From Candidatus Desulfofervidaceae bacterium (GTDB lineage: Bacteria > Desulfobacterota > Desulfofervidia > Desulfofervidales > Desulfofervidaceae): a stretch of DNA of 6,655 nt. The stretch covers positions 1 through 6,655 of the forward strand of contig JAGHCL010000038.1 in assembly GCA_021160485.1 (NCBI GenBank), in the 5' to 3' direction. Each line of letters begins with the position of its first letter. The stretch's first letter is position 1. Under the pieces are notes generated by a model. The model ran no database searches, had not been told where the DNA came from, and worked only from the letters and a program-made list of their open reading frames with translations. Shown in pieces: positions 1 through 5,964 of this stretch. The position numbers and the translations under genes were made by a program.

Positions 1-402
1 CTTCTTCGCTGGCAAATGCCCTATCTCGTTGATCAAGCGCCTGTTTTACCAGCAGCAAATCACTTTGTCAAAAAGGTTAAACCCCTCTATCGGCTTGGTG
101 AATATGAAATTGCTGCCTACGCTTTTTTAAGAAACATTGACTATTTTGCTTACCGTTGCCCTTTCAGTAAAGGAGCCACTTTCTTAAAGTACAAACACTA
201 CATGGCGCAGTTAGAATACGAATTCCCAGGCACAAAATTGGATTTCTATCAAGGTTTCTTGAAAAAAATGAGGCCGTTTCTTACTCCTCTACAAAAAAAA
301 GAAAATGCTACCTTAAAGTTCTGCCCTGAATGTGGTTATCCTACCCTGGCTCCACAGTGTAGCGTTTGCCGTTTAAAGGCAGAAATAAAAAAGGCGGGCT
401 AA
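1..402 (+). CDS. TtuA/NcsA-like tRNA 2-thiolation ATPase, C-terminal part (5' end outside window)
   Basis: The frame is open from base 1 (codons for LLRWQ precede the first in-window ATG at 16), so this is the end of a longer gene and the ATG is internal. About 133 residues are visible. Counted from that Met, the segment has the pattern KPLYRLGEYEIAAYAFLR (22-39), a CPFSKGAT stretch with Cys48, a PGTK motif (71-74) and a terminal zinc-finger-like pair, CPEC (103-106) and CSVC (115-118). From memory this order matches the C-terminal half of the PP-loop family that includes TtuA and Ncs6, which adenylates and thiolates uridine in tRNA in the cytoplasm. The PP-loop itself would lie upstream and cannot be seen, so the substrate is inferred from the family. 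The gene converges on the hydrogenase operon, and its stop codon lies in the loop of the shared terminator. Confidence 0.75.
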   Translation, partial: LLRWQMPYLVDQAPVLPAANHFVKKVKPLYRLGEYEIAAYAFLRNIDYFAYRCPFSKGATFLKYKHYMAQLEYEFPGTKLDFYQGFLKKMRPFLTPLQKKENATLKFCPECGYPTLAPQCSVCRLKAEIKKAG

Positions 403-415
403 AAAACCCGCCTTT
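390..415. terminator. Bidirectional intrinsic terminator between the tRNA-thiolation gene and hysA
   Basis: A perfect 9-bp stem pairs AAAGGCGGG (390-398) with CCCGCCTTT (407-415) around an 8-base loop. Read on the minus strand, the stem is followed by a run of six T, then ATTT, a strong U-tract about 30 bases after the hysA stop. Read on the plus strand, the tail is weaker (TTTACCTTTAT). The TAA of the plus-strand gene (400-402) lies in the loop, so the stem also encodes that protein's last residues. This is a compact arrangement for two convergent genes. Confidence 0.85.
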
Positions 416-444
416 ACCTTTATATGAGCAATCTCAACTTAATT

Positions 445-1962
445 CTAAAGGGCTGGTAAATCTACTACAGCCTTCTCGCCTTTATCTGTGTGCAACACGT
501 GCACAGAACAGGCAATTCAGGGATCAAAGGAACGGATAACACGCACAACATTTACCGGATTCTTGGGATCAGGAACAGGAGTGCCAATCAACGCCTGCTC
601 AATGGGCCCTGGAGTGCCGGTATCGTCTCGGGGTGAAACATTCCAAGTCGTAGGAGCAACAACCTGATAGTTCGCGATTTTCTTATCTCTAATGCGAATC
701 CAATGTCCAACAGATCCTCGAGGGGCTTCTGTGCAACCAAATCCTATTCCTGTCTCAGGCACATCTACATTTTTATAAACAGGTGCACCAGGTTTTAATT
801 CCGTAATCCACTTCTTCGCCGCCTTTACTTCAAGCCAGCCTTCTTCTGCTCTGGCAACTAACCTTCCCAATACAGAAAAGGCCTTTTCGCCAAAGTCTCT
901 CATTCTAACTTCGCCTTTCTTACCCAGAAATTCACTAGCATGGCGACTTAAAACAGGATTGGCTACCCACATTCTGGCAAGTGGACCAACTTCATGTGGT
1001 TTTCCGTCATACCTCGGAGCCTTTGTAAAAGAATATGCTTCGGGCTTATCAGGATTAGCCAAATGAGTTTTTCCATTTTTAGGATTCAAGCCTGTAATAC
1101 TATCATTATAGAAAGAATACTTTACATATTCTGTAATTTTTTCTGGGTCAAAGGGCTTATCTTCACCATCGGTATATACACCGGGTTTAAGTAAAAACTC
1201 TGTATAGTCATCATTTAATGGATAAACGCCATATGACAGAAAGTTCTTACATCCCGCACCAAAGGTAAATGCTTCAGGATAATACTTGGCTACTGCATAA
1301 ACTGTAGGTAGATAAATCTCATCATAAAACTTTTCTATCTCTTTGAGGCGCCAGAGATAACCTACAATGGCATCTGCAGTGGGAACTACCGTAGCCCCAC
1401 CAACTACTAGGCCATGCACATGAGGACCCCTGCCACCAAAGATAGCAGTCATCTCATGGCCAACTCGTCTTATCTCTAATGCCTTCAAATATCCCTTTAC
1501 ACCAAAATCATTAATTTCTGGTGGTAATTTATATATACCTTTTCCTTCATACCTAGGCACAAACGGGGGCACATTCGGACCTTTAACATAGTCCAATGCA
1601 ACCAGATGATAAAAATGCAAAATATGATCCCAGATATGATCAGCAACTAGAATTAAATTTCTTACAATTCTACCGTTAGTCGTTGGTTTTACGCCAAAGG
1701 CAGAATCTAAACACAATACTGAAGCTGTCCCATGAGAGGTTGGACAGACGCCGCAAATCCTCTGGGTAATTTGAGCAGCATCCCTCGGATCACGGCCTTT
1801 CAGAATAATTTCAAAACCTCTAAATAAACCTGTTGTGCAATGGGCATCTACTACCTTACCCCCACTTACTTCTACTTCCACCTTCAGGTGGCCCTCAATC
1901 CGGTTCACCGGATCAATAACAATCTTTCTTGTTTTTTTTAAAGCTTCACGCCGGCCAGCCAT
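445..1962 (-). CDS. hysA: [NiFeSe] hydrogenase large subunit, selenoprotein (TGA read through as Sec482)
   Basis: This is the catalytic subunit of a periplasmic [NiFeSe] hydrogenase (H2 to 2H+ plus 2e-). The product is 505 residues if the in-frame TGA at 517-519 is read as selenocysteine. The N-terminal motif RIEGH (21-25) carries the conserved glutamate, and RICGVCPTSH (68-77) supplies the first two nickel ligands, Cys70 and Cys73. The C-terminal motif is RSFDP-Sec482-IAC485-SVH488, so Sec replaces the usual cysteine. The 17 residues after His488 match the peptide normally removed by the maturation endopeptidase, ending at TAG 445-447. Stopping at the TGA would leave no functional active site. 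The start is supported by GGGAGGG just upstream of the ATG. The gene lies 57 bases after hysB. It has no signal peptide, so export would be by piggyback on the Tat-targeted small subunit. The whole length resembles D. vulgaris HysA as remembered. No maturation gene is present in the window. Confidence 0.95.
478..513 (-). promoter_or_regulatory. Bacterial SECIS-like hairpin downstream of the hysA Sec codon
   Basis: In the mRNA, an upper stem pairs UCUGUGCA (507-500) with UG, a 2-base CA bulge and CACAGA (494-485), around a 5-base loop CGUGU (499-495). A lower stem pairs GCCU (513-510) with AGGC (481-478) across a small internal loop (GU opposite UAA). The apical loop begins 18 bases after the UGA and has a G among its first two bases. 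Both features fit what is known of bacterial SECIS elements bound by SelB. The structure was drawn by hand and no folding energy was calculated. It lies wholly inside coding sequence for the C-terminal tail. Confidence 0.8.
517..519 (-). other. Selenocysteine codon (recoded TGA) in hysA
   Basis: The minus-strand TGA sits exactly where the family has Cys or Sec in DP(C/U)xxC. In-frame translation continues as IACSVH, then a 17-residue tail and a TAG. Conserved coding on both sides of the TGA, together with the hairpin just downstream, makes recoding far more likely than termination. It implies that the host has SelA or an equivalent, SelB, SelC tRNA and SelD, none of which lie in this window. 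Confidence 0.95.
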
Positions 1963-2019
1963 TGTTAACCCTCCCTTTTAATTTAACTTAGATTACCCTA
2001 CATAAATCCCTTTTCTGGC

Positions 2020-2934
2020 TTATTCATTGCTATAAAAAGGGGATTCCGTATCCCAAAAATTCGGCTCTACACAGGCAATACAGGTAGCACTCCTTACACA
2101 CCAATTCACACCGCCATTCCATCCTCTTTTCCAAGCATCACAATAAGCATCCGGGCCTTTGCAACCTAACTGATAACGACATCCTTCTTTATCATTAAAA
2201 TCTTTGCAGAAGGTCTCATCATCGTAAAAACCCCGATATGGACAATGATCATGGACACAGCTACCATAAAAAAGCGTAGGCCGTCCCAAATCATCCAGTT
2301 TAGGAATGCCATAAAGCAACACATGAGCAATAGTGCCAACAATCCAATCAGGATGCGCTGGGCAGCCAGGAATGTTAATAACAGGCGTTTTAATGCCTTT
2401 CATCTTAAAGAATTCCTGCGCTCCTACAGCCTGGGTTGGATTGGGTTTAGCAGCTTGAATTCCTCCGTAAGCAGCACAAGTACCAATAGCTAAAACAGCC
2501 ATTGCCTTAGGCGCTGCTTCAAGAAGGGCACTCATAATAGTTATTTCCTTCCCTTCCTTTTCTCCAATTACACAATATCTACCATCAGCTCCTACAGGAA
2601 TACCTCCCTCTAAGGCAATGATAAACTTACCTTTAGCAGCAGAAGTTTCTTCAATCGCACCTAAAGCTAACTCCCCAGCAGCAGCCATAATCGTAGGATG
2701 ATAACGCAAATCAATGATTTTTAATAAGACATCAGCAATCTTAGGATGAGCTGTGTTCAAAAGAGATACCGAACAACCTGAGCAACCCGCACCCTGAAGC
2801 CACAATACAGGTGGTTTTCCGGCTGCGGCCTTTTCCAAAGCTTCTACCACTTCTGGCACCAACATCTGAGAAAAACTTATGCCAGCCGCCGTCCCTCCAC
2901 ATAACTTTAAAAAATCACGTCTTGATAAACTCAT
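2020..2934 (-). CDS. hysB: [NiFeSe] hydrogenase small subunit, Tat-exported
   Basis: This is the electron-transfer subunit that passes electrons between the Ni-Fe-Se site and a periplasmic carrier. It has 304 residues with a twin-arginine signal (SRRDFLK, 4-10) and a hydrophobic stretch to about residue 26. There is no C-terminal membrane helix, so the enzyme should be soluble in the periplasm. Predicted cluster ligands are: proximal Cys51, Cys54, Cys153, Cys191; distal His228, Cys231, Cys252, Cys258; medial Cys265, Cys279, Cys285, Cys288. Cys279 (NWCV) occupies the position that is proline in most [NiFe] enzymes, so the medial cluster should be [4Fe-4S], as is known for [NiFeSe] hydrogenases. 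The ATG is preceded by a strong AAGGAGGGAGGAG. The gene is first in a two-gene operon with hysA and is divergent from the trp genes. Confidence 0.95.
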   Translation of the reverse strand: MSLSRRDFLKLCGGTAAGISFSQMLVPEVVEALEKAAAGKPPVLWLQGAGCSGCSVSLLNTAHPKIADVLLKIIDLRYHPTIMAAAGELALGAIEETSAAKGKFIIALEGGIPVGADGRYCVIGEKEGKEITIMSALLEAAPKAMAVLAIGTCAAYGGIQAAKPNPTQAVGAQEFFKMKGIKTPVINIPGCPAHPDWIVGTIAHVLLYGIPKLDDLGRPTLFYGSCVHDHCPYRGFYDDETFCKDFNDKEGCRYQLGCKGPDAYCDAWKRGWNGGVNWCVRSATCIACVEPNFWDTESPFYSNE

Positions 2935-2959
2935 AAGCTCCTCCCTCCTTGGGAATTCA

Positions 2960-2972
2960 CCCCTTCACGGGG
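2960..2972 (-). other. Short GC hairpin in the hysB leader
   Basis: CCCC and GGGG (2960-2963 and 2969-2972) can form a 4-bp stem with a 5-base loop about 10 bases upstream of the hysB ribosome binding site. If transcription starts near the proposed promoter, it lies within the 5' leader. It might stabilise the message or affect ribosome access, but it is short and no known riboswitch is recognisable. Confidence 0.3.
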
Positions 2973-3011
2973 CCTAAACTACAACACATTATGTGCACAA
3001 TTACATGTTCA

Positions 3012-3040
3012 CTCCTAGCACAATCAGACATAAATGTCAA
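3012..3040 (-). promoter_or_regulatory. Candidate sigma-70-type promoter for hysBA
   Basis: A perfect -35 box TTGACA (3040-3035 on the minus strand) is followed by a 17-base spacer and TAGGAG (3017-3012). The -10 match is poor (3 of 6), but a TG one base before it gives an extended -10. AT-rich sequence lies upstream of the -35. The predicted start near 3005 gives a leader of about 70 bases. The palindromes TGTGCACA (2992-2999) and ACATGT (3003-3008) lie close to that start and could be operators. Confidence 0.45.
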
Positions 3041-3063
3041 TCTTTAATAAACTCCCTTTTCTA

Positions 3064-3090
3064 AACACTTTTTTAACACACTACTAACAC
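3064..3090. repeat. Three AACAC direct repeats at exact 11-bp spacing in the divergent control region
   Basis: AACAC occurs at 3064-3068, 3075-3079 and 3086-3090. The last two copies extend to TAACACAC (3074-3081 and 3085-3092). One helical turn separates copies, so they face the same side of the DNA. They lie between the candidate hysBA promoter and the candidate trp -10 box, placing them about 45-70 bases upstream of the predicted trp start. This geometry suits a cooperative regulator site, but no regulator can be named and chance is possible in such A/C-rich sequence. Confidence 0.4.
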
Positions 3091-3100
3091 ACCAACCTAC

Positions 3101-3128
3101 TTTTTATCCCATAGCACAACCTTATAAT
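3101..3128 (+). promoter_or_regulatory. Candidate promoter for trpFBA
   Basis: A perfect -10 box TATAAT is at 3123-3128. The best -35 is only TTTTTA at 3101-3106 with a 16-base spacer, so an activator at the phased repeats just upstream would make sense. The predicted start near 3135 gives a leader of about 68 bases to the ATG at 3203. No tryptophan-rich leader peptide or T-box is visible. Confidence 0.5.
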
Positions 3129-3148
3129 AAAAATCAAGGAAAAACTTG

Positions 3149-3165
3149 AGGGGACACTCTTCCCT
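3149..3165 (+). other. Small hairpin in the trpF leader, possible weak attenuator
   Basis: AGGGGA (3149-3154) pairs with TTCCCT (3160-3165), one pair being G-U, around a 5-base loop. A T-run follows at 3172-3176, six bases after the stem. Position and shape recall a weak intrinsic terminator or leader structure between the proposed promoter and trpF. No competing antiterminator structure or Trp codons were seen, so a regulatory role is speculative. Confidence 0.25.
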
Positions 3166-3202
3166 ACCTTGTTTTTCTAATCTAAGCGTGTTAATTTATA
3201 GT

Positions 3203-3829
3203 ATGCCTAGGCCACGCTTGAAAATATGTGGTATTACCCGTCTGGAAGATGCCCTTTTAGCTACATCATTGGGTGCACACGCCTTGGGGTTTATTTTTTC
3301 TCAAAAAAGCCCTCGCTATATCTCTCCAGAAAAGGCACAGGAGATTATTAAGAAATTACCTCCCTTTGTTCAAACAGTAGGTGTATTTGTCAATGAAAAA
3401 AGTGAAACAATAAAGACAATTGCCCAAAACTGTGGGCTTAACCTAATTCAATTACATGGGGACGAATCACCCACTTTTTGTGAACACCTGGACTTACCTT
3501 GTATCAAGGCCTTTCGGATAAAAGATGAAGCCAGTCTTAAAGGCCTAGTCAGTTATAAAGACAAAGTAAAGGGATTCCTACTTGATACTTATGAAAAAGG
3601 GCAAGCAGGTGGCACAGGTAAAATTTTCAATTGGGAATTAGCAGCGAAAGCAAAGGAATATGGTATACCTATTATCTTGGCAGGAGGGTTAAATCCAGAC
3701 AACATAAGGGCCGCTATAAAAACAGTGCATCCATATGCCTTGGATGTGAACAGTGGTATAGAAAGTGCACCAGGGAAAAAGAATAAAATGCTAATGGAAA
3801 GGCTATTTGCAATATGGCAAGAAATCTAG
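3203..3829 (+). CDS. trpF: Phosphoribosylanthranilate isomerase
   Basis: This enzyme converts N-(5'-phosphoribosyl)anthranilate to the carboxyphenylamino-deoxyribulose phosphate in cytosolic tryptophan synthesis. From the ATG at 3203 it has 208 residues, normal for a single-domain TrpF barrel. KICGIT (7-12) holds the catalytic Cys9, and LLDTY (126-130) holds the catalytic Asp128. Phosphate-binding loops are visible as GGTG (136-139), AGGLNPDN (160-167) and [11 protein letters not shown] (181-191). The ATG places the start at the family's usual position but has no clear Shine-Dalgarno. An in-frame TTG at 3146 has AAGGA five bases upstream and would add 19 unconserved residues, so the start is uncertain. 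trpB follows after 13 bases. Confidence 0.93.
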   Translation: MPRPRLKICGITRLEDALLATSLGAHALGFIFSQKSPRYISPEKAQEIIKKLPPFVQTVGVFVNEKSETIKTIAQNCGLNLIQLHGDESPTFCEHLDLPCIKAFRIKDEASLKGLVSYKDKVKGFLLDTYEKGQAGGTGKIFNWELAAKAKEYGIPIILAGGLNPDNIRAAIKTVHPYALDVNSGIESAPGKKNKMLMERLFAIWQEI

Positions 3830-3842
3830 AAAGGAGAAACTC

Positions 3843-5033
3843 ATGTTGCCAGACAAAAGAGGACGCTTTGGTATTTATGGAGGTAAATACGTCCCTGAAA
3901 CGCTTATGCCCCTTTTAGAAGAGTTAGAAAGGGCTTATAAAGCAGCCAAAAGGGATAGCAATTTCAAAAAACAGTTTTGGTATTATCTCAAACAATATGC
4001 AGGCAGACCTAGCCCTCTTTATTTTGCCGAACGGTTAACCAAGCATTTAGGGGGAGCAAAAATCTATCTCAAAAGAGAAGATTTAAATCATACGGGTGCC
4101 CATAAAATAAACAATACCTTGGGACAAGCCTTACTAGCAAAAAGGATGGGGAAAAAACGAATTATTGCCGAGACAGGTGCTGGTCAACACGGCGTGGCTA
4201 CGGCCACGGCCTGTGCCTTGCTTGGGCTTGAATGCGTAGTCTATATGGGCGAAGAAGACACCAAGCGCCAAGAAATGAATGTCTTTCGGATGAAACTTTT
4301 GGGAGCAGAAGTAATTCCAGTCAAACAGGGCAGCCGGACATTGAAAGATGCCATTAACGAAGCCATTCGAGATTGGGTAACTAACGTGCGCACAACTTAT
4401 TACTTAATTGGTTCCGTCGTAGGTCCTCATCCTTATCCCATGATGGTGCGGGATTTCCAAACAGTAATTGGTGAGGAAGTAAAAAAACAAATCAAAAAAA
4501 TCGAAGGTCGGTTACCAGACTATATTATTGCCTGTGTTGGGGGCGGCAGTAATGCCATAGGAATTTTTTACCCATTCAGGAAAAGCAAAGTAAAACTTAT
4601 TGGGGTAGAGGCGGCTGGTTTAGGATTGGACAAAGATAATCACTCCGCCACCTTATGTGCTGGGAGTTTAGGCATATTGCACGGCGCTATGAGTTATCTC
4701 TTACAAACCAAAGAGGGTCAGATTCAACCTACCCATTCCATTGCTCCAGGACTAGATTATCCAGGTGTTGGACCAGAGCACAGTTACTATAAAGATGAAA
4801 ATTTCGCTTTTTATACTTCTATCACGGATGACGAAGCCTTAGAGGCATTTCATTTACTATCCAAATTAGAAGGTATTATCCCGGCACTGGAAAGTGCTCA
4901 TGCAGTTGCTTATGCCCTAAAGTTAGCTCCCCAACTCTCTTCAGATAAAATTATTGTGATCAACCTCTCTGGCAGAGGAGATAAAGACCTAGGCATTGTA
5001 TTTGAGAAGGTAAAAAAGGAGACCCAACAATGA
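3843..5033 (+). CDS. trpB: Tryptophan synthase beta chain
   Basis: This is the PLP enzyme that joins indole to serine to make tryptophan, in an alpha2-beta2 complex with TrpA. It has 396 residues, the usual length of the canonical TrpB1 type. GAHKINN carries the PLP Schiff-base Lys88. AETGAGQHG (109-117) includes the catalytic Glu110, and GGGSN (233-237) is the PLP phosphate loop. The start at 3843 is chosen because AAAGGAG lies just upstream and the protein then begins [14 protein letters not shown], typical of the family. An upstream in-frame ATG at 3807 would overlap trpF and lacks that support. The stop overlaps the trpA start in ATGA, which points to translational coupling. Confidence 0.96.
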   Translation: MLPDKRGRFGIYGGKYVPETLMPLLEELERAYKAAKRDSNFKKQFWYYLKQYAGRPSPLYFAERLTKHLGGAKIYLKREDLNHTGAHKINNTLGQALLAKRMGKKRIIAETGAGQHGVATATACALLGLECVVYMGEEDTKRQEMNVFRMKLLGAEVIPVKQGSRTLKDAINEAIRDWVTNVRTTYYLIGSVVGPHPYPMMVRDFQTVIGEEVKKQIKKIEGRLPDYIIACVGGGSNAIGIFYPFRKSKVKLIGVEAAGLGLDKDNHSATLCAGSLGILHGAMSYLLQTKEGQIQPTHSIAPGLDYPGVGPEHSYYKDENFAFYTSITDDEALEAFHLLSKLEGIIPALESAHAVAYALKLAPQLSSDKIIVINLSGRGDKDLGIVFEKVKKETQQ

Positions 5034-5851
5034 AAATCATCACACAGGTGTTCAAAAAGACAAAGAAGCAAAACCGTCGGGTATTAATTCCCTTTATTAC
5101 TGCTGGAGACCCAAACTTAGAAACCACAAAAAAACTCATTCTCACCATTGCCCAAAATGGTGGTGACATTTTGGAATTGGGTGTACCCTTCTCTGACCCA
5201 TTGGCTGATGGGCCTACTATTCAGGTTGCTTCACAACGGGCTTTAAAAAATGGTGTCAAGCTAGCAGATATTTTGGCACTAGTAAAGGACGTGCGTAGTC
5301 AAACAGACATGCCTATTGTATTGATGGGTTATTACAATCCCTTTTTCCAATATGGCCTTGAGCACCTTGCTCAAGATGCAGCCAAAGCAGGAGTAAATGG
5401 CTTTATTATTCCTGATCTACCGATTGAAGAAGCAGACGAATGGTTAAAATACAGCCGAGCGCACCATTTAGACACTATTTTTCTTATTGCCCCTACTACA
5501 CCTTCAACCCGTGCCCGTAAGATTGCACAAAAAAGCAGTGGGTTTATCTACTATGTATCTGTTACCGGAGTTACTGGAGCAAGAAGCGACTTACCCGAAG
5601 ACCTAATCCAAAACTTAAAACAGCTCAGGCAAATCACTTCTAGGCCCATTGGGGTAGGCTTTGGGATTGCCTCTCCTGAACATGTAAAAAGACTCGTTCC
5701 TTATGCTGATGGCATTATTGTTGGTAGTGCGATTGTGCGCATTATAGAAAAAACAAAAGATAGCGACGAAGCTTGTCTTAAAGTGGGTGAATTTGTCCGC
5801 TCTTTAGCTCAGGCCACCATAATAGAAGAAAATCACTCTACCCCCTCTTGA
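5030..5851 (+). CDS. trpA: Tryptophan synthase alpha chain
   Basis: This subunit cleaves indole-3-glycerol phosphate to indole and glyceraldehyde 3-phosphate and channels indole to TrpB. It has 273 residues, a normal length. The catalytic residues fall at the same numbers as in the Salmonella enzyme: Glu49 (in ILELG), Asp60 (in PFSDPLADG) and Tyr175. Loop motifs VTGVTGARS (178-186) and GVGFGI (208-213), the latter contacting substrate phosphate, are intact. Its ATG overlaps the trpB TGA by four bases and has AAGGAG (5016-5021) inside trpB. It is the last trp gene here. No strong terminator follows, only an AT-rich imperfect hairpin around the stop, so read-through into the tRNA is possible. 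Confidence 0.96.
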   Translation: MKIITQVFKKTKKQNRRVLIPFITAGDPNLETTKKLILTIAQNGGDILELGVPFSDPLADGPTIQVASQRALKNGVKLADILALVKDVRSQTDMPIVLMGYYNPFFQYGLEHLAQDAAKAGVNGFIIPDLPIEEADEWLKYSRAHHLDTIFLIAPTTPSTRARKIAQKSSGFIYYVSVTGVTGARSDLPEDLIQNLKQLRQITSRPIGVGFGIASPEHVKRLVPYADGIIVGSAIVRIIEKTKDSDEACLKVGEFVRSLAQATIIEENHSTPS

Positions 5852-5876
5852 TTTTTTCCTCTAGAGTTGTTATTAA
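5848..5876 (+). promoter_or_regulatory. Possible promoter of tRNA-Asn
   Basis: TTGATT (5848-5853) and TATTAA (5871-5876) are separated by 17 bases, which would start transcription a few bases before the mature tRNA 5' end at 5889. The -35 box overlaps the trpA stop codon. TAAAAT (5874-5879) is an alternative -10. Both matches are partial, in AT-rich sequence where such boxes occur by chance. Confidence 0.3.
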
Positions 5877-5888
5877 AATACTGATTGC

Positions 5889-5964
5889 TCCCCGGTAGCT
5901 CAATCGGCAGAGCGGGTGGCTGTTAACCACTAGGTTGCTGGTTCGAGTCCGGCCCGGGGAGCCA
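5889..5964 (+). tRNA. tRNA-Asn (anticodon GTT), CCA encoded
   Basis: A full cloverleaf can be drawn by hand. The 7-bp acceptor stem is TCCCCGG with CCGGGGA (5954-5960). The D-arm is GCTC/GAGC. The anticodon stem GGTGG/CCACT ends in one G-U pair, and its loop CTGTTAA puts GTT at positions 34-36 (5922-5924). The T-arm has the loop TTCGAGT. The discriminator is G, followed by encoded CCA (5962-5964). The sequence closely resembles E. coli tRNA-Asn. It lies 37 bases after trpA on the same strand, and the recombinase remnant begins immediately beyond its 3' end. Confidence 0.97.

Noticed and set aside
994..1194. Plus-strand open frame of 66 codons
   Set aside because: It lies entirely antisense to well-conserved hysA sequence and has no recognisable motif.
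517..1962. hysA as a 481-residue protein ending at TGA 517-519
   Set aside because: It would lack the Sec/Cys nickel ligands and the maturation site that are plainly encoded in frame just beyond the TGA.
2245..2493. Plus-strand open frame of 82 codons
   Set aside because: It is antisense to hysB cluster-binding regions; composition reflects the opposite strand.
2960..2972. CCCC/GGGG hairpin as a riboswitch before hysB
   Set aside because: A 4-bp stem is too small and no known riboswitch pattern is present; kept only as a low-confidence leader hairpin.
4960..5169. Minus-strand open frame of 69 codons across the trpB/trpA junction
   Set aside because: It is antisense to two clear genes, with no own ribosome site or motif.
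5827..5857. Terminator after trpA
   Set aside because: The only hairpin found (AAAATCA with TGATTTT, 13-base loop) is AT-rich and weak, and its T-run is inside the stem, so a terminator is not supported.
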